Assembly (NCBI RefSeq): GCF_000237325.1
Contig: NC_017542.1
Location: forward strand, 4,907,001 to 4,971,000
Length of the DNA: 64,000 nt
Direction: 5' to 3'
DNA from: Paenibacillus polymyxa M1
Lineage (GTDB): Bacteria; Bacillota; Bacilli; Paenibacillales; Paenibacillaceae
Shown: positions 1-7,329 of the stretch, piece by piece
Position numbering within the stretch: the stretch's first letter is position 1
Layout: each line of letters begins with the position of its first letter
Made by a program: the position numbers and the translations under genes
The notes under the pieces: generated by a model
Database searches by the model: none
Seen by the model: the letters and a program-made list of their open reading frames with translations, nothing else
What the model was told of the DNA's origin: nothing

Positions 1-1266
1 ATTAACGATACCCAGATGATCTGCAATCCAGCCCATTAAAAGCAGCGAAATACAAAACGTCAGGCTTGTCAGCGTAGCCTGGGCGGACAGCACCTTGGGC
101 AAATCATGTACCGACACACTCATTTGCATCATCGTGCGGCGGGAGACGACCGACATTTCCGCAGGTAGTCCCATCAACAGCACGATAAGCAGCGTTAGTG
201 GCGGTAATGTGTTCAGTGCATACCAAGCCGTCAGCAGCCCGTAGCCTGCCATCCCCACCAGCATAGCGGGCAGCAGTCTGCGCTGCAAATGCTTGACACA
301 GGCAAGGACTATGATGCCACCACCAATCGCACCTGCAAAATACGCCGCATTAATGTATCCCCACCATGCCTCGCTCTTGTGCAAGACCTGCTGAGCGAAG
401 GCAAGCGTGAACGCGCCTACCCAAACTGATCCCCCCAGCAGGTCAATCATATCCATAAAAATAAGAGCCTTCAGTCTGTGACTGGCTCCGATGAGACTCC
501 AGCCTTCACGCAGTATTTCTTTTTTACGTTTAGGAGGCACCGCTGTGCTCTCTGATTCCGGACCATACAGCTTATCTTCCAACTGCGCTGGAGGCAAGTC
601 ATGTTGCCCTTGTCCCGGCTCGGTTACAACCTCAGAAGCCAAGACATCCCCATTTTGTACCCTTGTTCCAGGCTGAAGCAAATAATGAGCTTTGCCCTCT
701 AGGGGATCTCGAATCAAGCTGGTGAAGATCAGCGCTATCAAATACAGACCGCCAGCCACCAGCAATGTTTTCTCCGAGCCCAGCATAGCTACGAGCACAC
801 CACTAAGCCCCCACCCTGCTAATTGCACCGTCTGATCACTGACCGATACCAGACTGTTTGCCCGCATGAGTCCTTCCCCAGAAGCAAGGCGGGGAATCAG
901 TGCATTGCGCGCAGGGGTGGTCCAGCCGTCCAGAAAGGACATGGCAGTCACCAGCGCAAACACAATTACCCACATAGGCTCTGTGCCCGCTGACCACAAG
1001 TGGCCCAGCAGAATGGCGAAGTAAGCCAGTTGTCCAAACTGGGAAACGAATAAAATAAAAGGAAGCTGGAATCGGGCCAAAATGAGCGGTGCTAAAAAGC
1101 CGCTGATCATCTGCGCCCCCATCCGCAGCAACGGAACGAGCACCGAAGAGAAGATCGAGTCTGTTTCATGAAAGACCAAAGACACAAGTGCCATAATGTA
1201 AAGAATGTCGGCCGCATTGGACATCGTCTGCGTGCCAAGCAAATAGGTAAAGGAACGCTTGTGCAT
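1..1266 (-). CDS. MFS transporter, 3' end cut by window edge
   Basis: The reading frame runs from an ATG at 1266 to the window edge without a stop (422 codons visible). The translation is strongly hydrophobic with repeated membrane segments, begins MHKRSFTYLLGTQTMSNAAD, and has a charged central cytoplasmic loop after about residue 200 (rich in E, P, K). This is the pattern of a 12-segment major facilitator superfamily drug or solute exporter. A ribosome site (AGGAG, complement of 1280-1284) precedes the start. The substrate cannot be told from sequence. The C-terminal part lies outside the window, so whether the gene is intact is unknown. Confidence 0.75.
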   Translation of the reverse strand, partial: MHKRSFTYLLGTQTMSNAADILYIMALVSLVFHETDSIFSSVLVPLLRMGAQMISGFLAPLILARFQLPFILFVSQFGQLAYFAILLGHLWSAGTEPMWVIVFALVTAMSFLDGWTTPARNALIPRLASGEGLMRANSLVSVSDQTVQLAGWGLSGVLVAMLGSEKTLLVAGGLYLIALIFTSLIRDPLEGKAHYLLQPGTRVQNGDVLASEVVTEPGQGQHDLPPAQLEDKLYGPESESTAVPPKRKKEILREGWSLIGASHRLKALIFMDMIDLLGGSVWVGAFTLAFAQQVLHKSEAWWGYINAAYFAGAIGGGIIVLACVKHLQRRLLPAMLVGMAGYGLLTAWYALNTLPPLTLLIVLLMGLPAEMSVVSRRTMMQMSVSVHDLPKVLSAQATLTSLTFCISLLLMGWIADHLGIVN

Positions 1267-1315
1267 ATAAATTAGAATACTCCTTTGATAATGTGGCTTT
1301 TTTACAGCCGAATAA

Positions 1316-2443
1316 TTAAGTCCATTTCAGGGTTACCCTAAGATTGCCGGTACTTCCGAGATCCGTAATCTGATAGGAAATGGATTTTAAGCCGAGTTGG
1401 TACAAGGACTGTAAATCCTCCTTAAGACTTCGTTCCGTACCTTGATAGCCAAAAGTAATTGACGTTTCTCCCTTAGTTATCATCTTCCGAACCTGTTCCT
1501 TGATGTCAGCTGATGATTTAACCAGTCCCTTGCCGTCTTGCAATGGATATTCCAGGTTATTGTACAGTTTTTGATACACGGCAGCCTTTGCTCCTCCGGC
1601 AGCTATCAATGCCGATAAGGTTTCGCGGTACGATGTGTTCGCCTGAGGATATTGTTTAACCCACGAATGATCCCGCCGCATTTCTGAATCCGTCAGCAGA
1701 TAATATGAAGTGCTTACCTCGTTCGCGCGATCGGGGGTCGGGTCATCCCATGTCGTATCCATGTGATACCATCGGCCATCTAATAAAACAAGATTCCATG
1801 CATGCAACTGCCCTCCTGCTCTACCTTCCACAATCCGATTTGTAATCCCTGCTCGTTCGAGCATTTTATAAGCCAACAGCGAATAACCCTGACAGACCGT
1901 GCTTCCCGTTTTCAGACCATCATAGGCTGTGTACTTTTGCTGTGCTTCATCATACTTCAGGCGAACGACGATCCAATCATGGATGGCCTTCACCTTTTCA
2001 TGATCCGTCATTCCCTTCGTAATGATATCCCCCAGCACAGCTTGCACTGTGCTATCCACATATGCCGTCTGTTCCTTCGTTTCCCGGTAGCTTAAACGAA
2101 TCGTAACCTGGGCGGAGGTGGTTGTGCCTGTATAGCTGAATGCGTAGCTTTTGATCGTATAATTCACATACGGATCGCTCTCCATCGCCTGTTGGATGGC
2201 TGTCTGTAACTGCTGCTTGAGACCGTTCACTCGCCCTTGATATGTAAAGGTCAGCGTTTCACTCCGCGTAGCCATTGCCTGTAAAAGCTTGTTTTGAAGC
2301 TGCTGCGATGATACGGAGGGAGTCGGCTTGACCGACGCCGCATACACATTGTTGCCCCACTCTACAGCCTGCGGCAGCAACACAGCCAGCGCTGCACCTG
2401 CAACCAGACATTTTACAAGCCTAACCCCGATTTTTCTGTTCAT
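1316..2443 (-). CDS. Secreted transglutaminase-fold protein
   Basis: I chose the ATG at 2443 (375 aa) over an upstream ATG at 2470 because AGGAA sits 9 bases before it and the protein then opens with a clean signal peptide (MNRKIG, hydrophobic stretch, then a YAASVK cleavage-type region). The central domain carries the transglutaminase-like triad: Cys in STVCQGYS (about residue 185), His in QLHAWNLV and Asp in YHMDTTWDDP. Such domains act as proteases, peptidoglycan-associated enzymes or cross-linkers outside the cell; which applies is not visible. The segments on either side of the catalytic domain look like two copies of one small fold (ETLTFTYQG...LKQQLQ and ETSITFGYQG...LKEDLQ). It is transcribed away from feoA. 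Confidence 0.8.
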   Translation of the reverse strand: MNRKIGVRLVKCLVAGAALAVLLPQAVEWGNNVYAASVKPTPSVSSQQLQNKLLQAMATRSETLTFTYQGRVNGLKQQLQTAIQQAMESDPYVNYTIKSYAFSYTGTTTSAQVTIRLSYRETKEQTAYVDSTVQAVLGDIITKGMTDHEKVKAIHDWIVVRLKYDEAQQKYTAYDGLKTGSTVCQGYSLLAYKMLERAGITNRIVEGRAGGQLHAWNLVLLDGRWYHMDTTWDDPTPDRANEVSTSYYLLTDSEMRRDHSWVKQYPQANTSYRETLSALIAAGGAKAAVYQKLYNNLEYPLQDGKGLVKSSADIKEQVRKMITKGETSITFGYQGTERSLKEDLQSLYQLGLKSISYQITDLGSTGNLRVTLKWT

Positions 2444-2577
2444 ACAGAGCGTTCCTGCCCTTCTTAGCATAGTTGTAAACAGCTCTATCTTACCATAAAA
2501 ACAGTTGCCCCAAACGCTCTAGTTTTGTCGGTTGCAGGCGGGTATGAGTGCATTTAAAGGCAGGTTGCGACACCTTA

Positions 2578-2595
2578 CTCTGTTATATAACAGAG
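2578..2595. promoter_or_regulatory. 18-bp perfect palindrome, candidate operator
   Basis: The sequence CTCTGTTATATAACAGAG is its own reverse complement with no loop. It lies in the divergent gap between the transglutaminase-fold gene and feoA. Perfect palindromes of this size are typical of dimeric repressor sites; the binding protein is unknown. Confidence 0.45.
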
Positions 2596-2683
2596 AGGGC
2601 TATACATAAACATGTCGTTCGCAGAGAAATTTATCACAGCAATCTAGTACTCCTCATGATATGGTACTGGCATCGGAAGTAAA

Positions 2684-2698
2684 TGATATTGATTCTCA
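2684..2698. promoter_or_regulatory. Fur box upstream of feoA
   Basis: TGATATTGATTCTCA matches the Bacillus 7-1-7 Fur consensus TGATAATNATTATCA at 12 of 14 defined positions. It ends 25 bases before the feoA start, which fits iron repression of the feo operon. Confidence 0.8.
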
Positions 2699-2723
2699 TT
2701 CTAGATCAGAAAGGCTGAGCACC

Positions 2724-2969
2724 ATGGCAGAATGTATCTCACTCCTTCGTACACCATTAGGTCAGACTGTGCGTTTGCAATCTCTTGCCCCTCTTCACCC
2801 CTCATTGCGCCGCCGTTTAACAGACATGGGCATCAACGAAGGCTCCATTATACGCTTAAAAAAGATCAGTTTATTGGGCGGCCCAATCGTCATTGAATGC
2901 AACGGCCAGTTAGTCGGCCTCCGCCAAAATCAAGTGAAGCAACTGGAGGTCGTTCCGACATGGACATGA
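2724..2969 (+). CDS. feoA: Ferrous iron transport protein A
   Basis: This is an 81-residue SH3-like FeoA domain protein (MAECISLLRTPLGQTVRLQS...LRQNQVKQLEVV), the small cytosolic partner of the FeoB permease. The ATG at 2724 is preferred to one at 2661 because AAAGG precedes it at normal spacing and the longer version would include the Fur box. The reading frame overlaps feoB by 10 bases, so translation is probably coupled. A Fur box directly upstream implies induction in iron limitation. Confidence 0.9.
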   Translation: MAECISLLRTPLGQTVRLQSLAPLHPSLRRRLTDMGINEGSIIRLKKISLLGGPIVIECNGQLVGLRQNQVKQLEVVPTWT

Positions 2970-4969
2970 TCGCTCTTTTCGGTAATCCCAATACAGGAAA
3001 AACCTCATTATTCAACAAGTTGACTCGTACGTATGCAGAAGTAGGAAACTGGTCTGGCGTCACTGTGGAAAAGAAAACAGGAATCCTGCGTGACAAGTCT
3101 GCCGTATTGGTGGATTTGCCGGGTGCCTACTCTTTACTCCCTCTGTCGCTGGATGAAGGCGTCGCAACCCGTTATTTGCTGGAAGAACCGCCTGCGGCGC
3201 TAATTAACATCGTGGATGCTTCCCAGCTTCAGCGCAATCTATATCTGACCGTACAATTATTGGAATACGGCCGTCCACTTGTACTCGGCTTAAACATGAC
3301 CGATGTAGCCGATGCCACCGGTCTTCGGGTAAACAAGGAACTGTTGGCTGATCAATTGAACGTTCCCATTATTCCGATGGTGGCACGTACAGGTAGTGGA
3401 AGTAAGCAAATGCTTGCTTCCCTTCGAGAGGTCAGACATACATCCAATGCTTTTCAACTGGATTACGGTCCTGCTGTCGAAGCTGCTATTGCGGATATTT
3501 GCAGCTTGCTGCCGCATACATCTGTGCCTCAGCTCCGCTGGGCTGCACTGCAATGTCTGGAAAACAATCCGGTCGTCATGGAATGGATGACGAATGAGAC
3601 ACTGCGTGAACAAGTAACTGCACGCATCCAGCGCTGCGAGGAAGAGCTTCTCAGGGAAGGGTATGCCAGCACCCCTGCTCAACATATTCGTTTTGTAAGA
3701 ACAGCATGGATTGCTGAGCTGTGCACCAAGGCAGTTGACACATCCAAACTCAGACCGCACAGCCTGACTGATAAACTGGATGCACTGCTAACTCATCGGT
3801 ACTTGGGGATTCCGATCTTTTTACTGTTAATGTACGCTACCTTTAAGTTTACCTTCGATTGGGCGGGTACCATTCTTTCAGATATGCTGGATGAATTTTT
3901 TTCAGGGACACTCAGCAGTTGGATTACTGAATTACTTGTTCAATTGAACGCGTCCGCTTTTACGCAAAGTCTAGTTGTAGACGGTATCGTGGCTGGGGTC
4001 GGGGGTGTGCTTGTTTTTCTACCTCAAATTGCTATTTTATTTCTGATTATCTCGGTGATCGAAGACTCTGGGTATATGGCACGGGTCACGATACTCATGG
4101 ATCGCTTGATGCAAGCCGTGGGCTTGAACGGAAAAAGCTTCATTCCCTTCATCATCGGATTCGGCTGTAATGTGCCAGCTATTATGGCAGCACGCACCAT
4201 TGAACAACCAAGAGAACGCCTCATTACAACGTTGCTGGTACCCTTTATGTCATGCTCGGCTCGCTTGCCAGTCTATGCGTTGTTTGCAGGTGTATTTTTC
4301 CCGTCGCATGCGGCGAGCATTATCATGCTGATGTATGTGTTAGGGATCATCGTATCGCTTATACTTGCCAAAATTTTTTCCAAAGTATCTATTTTATCAG
4401 GCGAGCCTTCCCTCTTTATCGTGGAACTTCCTCCCTATCGGGTGCCGCAGGCTCTTACTTTATTTCGCAGCACATGGGAGAAGGTCAAAGGCTTCGTCCG
4501 TAAAGCCGGAACGATTATTCTTGCAGGCTCTGTAGGCATCTGGCTCTTGTCCAATTTCGGTCCGCAGGGCTTCGGCGTAGAAATGGATGACAGCCTGCTT
4601 GCCACTGTTGGAGGATGGTTTGCACCTCTATTGGCCCCTCTTGGTTTTGGCACTTGGCAAGCAGGTGCTTCCCTGCTCACAGGCTTTATGGCCAAGGAAG
4701 TTGTCGTATCAACGATGAATATTATTTACCACGTTCCTGATATGCAGGGACTGGAACTACAAGTCAGACAGGCATTTACACCGCTTGCCTCTTTTAGCTT
4801 TATGGTATTCATTCTGTTGTACGTGCCGTGTCTGGCTACGGTAGCGGTTATTCGCAAGGAGACACTCTCCTGGCGCTGGACCGCATTTTCTGTGATCTAT
4901 CCTTTGACCGTGGCATATATCATCGCCGTCTTGATCTATCAGTGTGGCAGATTATTAGGTTGGGGTTAA
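2960..4969 (+). CDS. feoB: Ferrous iron transport protein B
   Basis: FeoB imports Fe2+ across the cytoplasmic membrane. The 669-residue protein starts MDMIALFGNPNTGKTSLF, giving the G1 loop at once; DLPGAYS (G3, about residue 52) and NMTD (G4) follow. The N-terminal G domain is followed by a helical linker and a membrane part with the paired gate motifs (GFGCNVPAIMAART and SCSARLPVYALF). The start at 2960 is set by GGAGG inside the end of feoA and by the need for the G1 loop near the N terminus; a longer ATG at 2897 would only translate the feoA frame region. Length is normal for the family. Confidence 0.95.
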   Translation: MDMIALFGNPNTGKTSLFNKLTRTYAEVGNWSGVTVEKKTGILRDKSAVLVDLPGAYSLLPLSLDEGVATRYLLEEPPAALINIVDASQLQRNLYLTVQLLEYGRPLVLGLNMTDVADATGLRVNKELLADQLNVPIIPMVARTGSGSKQMLASLREVRHTSNAFQLDYGPAVEAAIADICSLLPHTSVPQLRWAALQCLENNPVVMEWMTNETLREQVTARIQRCEEELLREGYASTPAQHIRFVRTAWIAELCTKAVDTSKLRPHSLTDKLDALLTHRYLGIPIFLLLMYATFKFTFDWAGTILSDMLDEFFSGTLSSWITELLVQLNASAFTQSLVVDGIVAGVGGVLVFLPQIAILFLIISVIEDSGYMARVTILMDRLMQAVGLNGKSFIPFIIGFGCNVPAIMAARTIEQPRERLITTLLVPFMSCSARLPVYALFAGVFFPSHAASIIMLMYVLGIIVSLILAKIFSKVSILSGEPSLFIVELPPYRVPQALTLFRSTWEKVKGFVRKAGTIILAGSVGIWLLSNFGPQGFGVEMDDSLLATVGGWFAPLLAPLGFGTWQAGASLLTGFMAKEVVVSTMNIIYHVPDMQGLELQVRQAFTPLASFSFMVFILLYVPCLATVAVIRKETLSWRWTAFSVIYPLTVAYIIAVLIYQCGRLLGWG

Positions 4970-5005
4970 GTCAGACCCTAGAGTATATAAAAGGAAGTGG
5001 ATTCC

Positions 5006-5188
5006 ATGGTCAATATCATTATTTTATTGGTGATCCTCGGTTACAGTGCGTGGGTGTTGGTAAGATTTTTGCGAAAAAGCCGCCAAGGCGCCTGTGCTGG
5101 CTGTTCATCGAGCAAGTCATGCCCAGGCTGTGCCGTGAGCTCGGTGAATGAGGATACCAGAAAAACAACGGCAGCTCACAAAGGTTAA
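5006..5188 (+). CDS. FeoB-associated Cys-rich membrane protein
   Basis: A 60-residue protein follows feoB by 36 bases, with AAAGGAA ahead of the ATG. One N-terminal membrane helix (MVNIIILLVILGYSAWVLV) is followed by a basic stretch and a cysteine cluster, CAGCSSSKSCPGCA. This matches the small Cys-rich membrane proteins that commonly end feo operons in Firmicutes. A role in iron delivery or redox handling at FeoB is inferred from context; the four cysteines could bind metal. Confidence 0.8.
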   Translation: MVNIIILLVILGYSAWVLVRFLRKSRQGACAGCSSSKSCPGCAVSSVNEDTRKTTAAHKG

Positions 5189-5220
5189 CCATAGTCATCT
5201 CACAATGGACGGATAGCAAG

Positions 5221-5280
5221 AAAAAACTTGGCGACTGCTCTCTAAATACATTACAGGGAGCACTGTTAGCCAAGTTTTTT
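5221..5280. terminator. Bidirectional terminator between feo and lanthipeptide island
   Basis: The outer arms AAAAAACTTGGC and GCCAAGTTTTTT are perfect complements, with further pairing inside (GCTCTC against GGGAGC). Runs of A and T on the two sides allow function in both directions, ending feo and the minus-strand ABC genes. Confidence 0.85.
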
Positions 5281-5329
5281 CATTGTTACTCTATTCCTTG
5301 AAAACATTTTAATCAGGGGTACTAATAAG

Positions 5330-6046
5330 CTAGTCATGTTGATGTGCTATATATAGGCGTTCAAGGTCAATTGTAGATCTTCCTGAATATGTTATCCGAC
5401 CGTTTCGAAGAATGGCAACCTGGTCTGCTAATTTCTCAGCTAATCCTATAATATGAGTAGATAACAATATAACTCTGCCTTCTGTTAGATACTCCCGTAG
5501 TATACTTCTAACAATCATCACTTGATCAGGATCTAATCCGTTAGTCGGTTCATCTAATATAAGAATTCTAGGTTCATGTAAGAGCATTGAAGCTAATGCA
5601 ACTCTCTTTTTAGTTCCTTGTGATAACTCTTCCATTTTTATATTTTGATAATCTTCTAATTTGAATCTGTCCAGCCATTTAGCGATGCGCATTTCGAGTT
5701 GGTCCTTCGGTACCTGTCGTAACCCCCCAATAAGTCGCATCATTTCTGATACAGAAAGTGCAGGATAATAAAAAGGGAATTCTTGTAGATATCCTACCAT
5801 TGATTTATAGTTTTGATTTTCAAAATCAATTATGGTTTGATTGAAGCGAATTGTACCTTTTTGTACCTGATGGAGACCAGCAATTAAACTTAATAAAGTT
5901 GATTTACCCGCTCCATTAGGACCTAGCAACACAGTAATTTGGTGGTCTGGGACATCCCAATTTAATCCATGTATAATTTCTCTGGAGCCGTAACTGAAAG
6001 AAACTTGATCCAGTTGTAAAAATGATGATTTATGTTCTTGGGTCAT
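5330..6046 (-). CDS. ABC transporter ATPase, probable lanthipeptide self-protection (LanF-like)
   Basis: This 238-residue single-domain ATPase has Walker A GPNGAGKST (about 40-48), signature ELSQGTKKR, Walker B RILILDEPTNGLD and the H-loop STH. At the place where most ATPases of this shape have the Q-loop (YLPQ), it reads YLQE, so the aligned residue may be Glu; an E-loop is a known mark of LanF immunity ATPases. It lies 13 bases after the permease gene and is the last gene of the minus-strand arm of the lanthipeptide locus. Export of the mature peptide away from the producer membrane is an inference from context. An unrelated house-keeping exporter (EcsA-like) is the alternative. Confidence 0.75.
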   Translation of the reverse strand: MTQEHKSSFLQLDQVSFSYGSREIIHGLNWDVPDHQITVLLGPNGAGKSTLLSLIAGLHQVQKGTIRFNQTIIDFENQNYKSMVGYLQEFPFYYPALSVSEMMRLIGGLRQVPKDQLEMRIAKWLDRFKLEDYQNIKMEELSQGTKKRVALASMLLHEPRILILDEPTNGLDPDQVMIVRSILREYLTEGRVILLSTHIIGLAEKLADQVAILRNGRITYSGRSTIDLERLYIAHQHD

Positions 6047-6059
6047 CGTTGACTCACTC

Positions 6060-7313
6060 CTAAGATACCTTTTTATAAAAAAGTATAAATCTTGTATAGA
6101 TCATAACTGATATAGCTACAAATAATACTTTATGAAATTGATGAAGATACAATAGTAATAGCATGCTCATTGCTATGACCCAGCTCCCAAGAAACTTGAT
6201 ACGGTAATTTCCTAAATAGTCTATGGATAAAAATTTGTAACCCAAAGGCATGCCCAAACTAATTAAAGTAGTTGAGAGGAATATACTCCATATAGTTTGG
6301 ATTGATAAAATCACTGGACTAATCTGTAAATAAATCCCCCAAAACCACTGATGCATAAAAATAATTCCTATGTTTAAAACACATAAAATTAACCATTTAG
6401 TGCGCAGCATCTTCTTCCAGGCAAATAACGTTGCTTTATATATTAGTAGTCCTTTTTCCTCTATAACAAGACTCTTGACAGCCCAGATATCAACAGCAAA
6501 CCATGATAATATCGCGCTACTGATTGAAAGAATAAACGGGCTTTCTCTAATAATATAAGAGTTTAAAACTTCAATTCCCAAAGCTAAAATAAAAAAAGAA
6601 AACAGGTTAACTGGCCTAATAATAAATAACAATTCCTTTTTTAGGAGTGGACATTGAGATAGCCATCCACGTCGTCCCAAAACTTTTTTTGAACCATGAT
6701 ACTGTAAAAAAACAGACCAAGAGCGTTGTGCAAAATAGAGAGTTATATATCCCATGCTTATACATAACAAAATCCAAGTCAAAATACGTACTGACAGAGA
6801 CATTGGCAATATGAAATAGACTACAACCAGTGATAGAAAGAAAAAGCTTATTGCATAGCCAGAGAACTTTCTAAATAACGTTATATACCAAAATATCTCT
6901 GCTAAAAGCACACCTAAGATCAATCCTGAAACCATACTAAAAATGTAATTATGATGAACATCCCATAAGATCTGGCCAACTACGATCCATAAAAGTAATA
7001 TTAGAAAAGGAATTTTCTTTACAATAGTATATTGGGTTAAAAACCAATTTCCCTTTCCTATAGACCACAAAAAACGTACTTCCTCCACTTTAGAAATCGA
7101 TATACTTATACCAAATTGAATCAAAAAACCAATGATTCCATATATGATAGCCCACATCATTGCTTTAATACCCAAGCTGTTTAACCTTAAGGTAGCATTA
7201 GCTAATCCATTGGGAATTAAAATTAATAAAAAAATGAATAAAGCAGCCTCCATTTTAGTTAGCTTTCTGAGTTGCTTTAGATACAATATTTCACATAACT
7301 TTATACTTGTCAT
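6060..7313 (-). CDS. ABC transporter permease-type membrane protein
   Basis: The 417-residue protein consists almost wholly of hydrophobic segments (roughly ten or more helices) with short basic loops. The ATG at 7313 has GGAG nine bases upstream; the longer start at 7346 would overlap the exporter gene and has no ribosome site. It lies between the LanT-like exporter (16-base gap) and an ATPase gene (13-base gap), so it is very probably the membrane partner of that ATPase. I do not recognise a specific family from sequence; EcsB-type and LanE/LanG-type permeases are both possible. Base composition is AT-rich like the rest of the island. Confidence 0.65.
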   Translation of the reverse strand: MTSIKLCEILYLKQLRKLTKMEAALFIFLLILIPNGLANATLRLNSLGIKAMMWAIIYGIIGFLIQFGISISISKVEEVRFLWSIGKGNWFLTQYTIVKKIPFLILLLWIVVGQILWDVHHNYIFSMVSGLILGVLLAEIFWYITLFRKFSGYAISFFFLSLVVVYFILPMSLSVRILTWILLCISMGYITLYFAQRSWSVFLQYHGSKKVLGRRGWLSQCPLLKKELLFIIRPVNLFSFFILALGIEVLNSYIIRESPFILSISSAILSWFAVDIWAVKSLVIEEKGLLIYKATLFAWKKMLRTKWLILCVLNIGIIFMHQWFWGIYLQISPVILSIQTIWSIFLSTTLISLGMPLGYKFLSIDYLGNYRIKFLGSWVIAMSMLLLLYLHQFHKVLFVAISVMIYTRFILFYKKVS

Positions 7314-7329
7314 TTTTCTCGTCTCCAAG

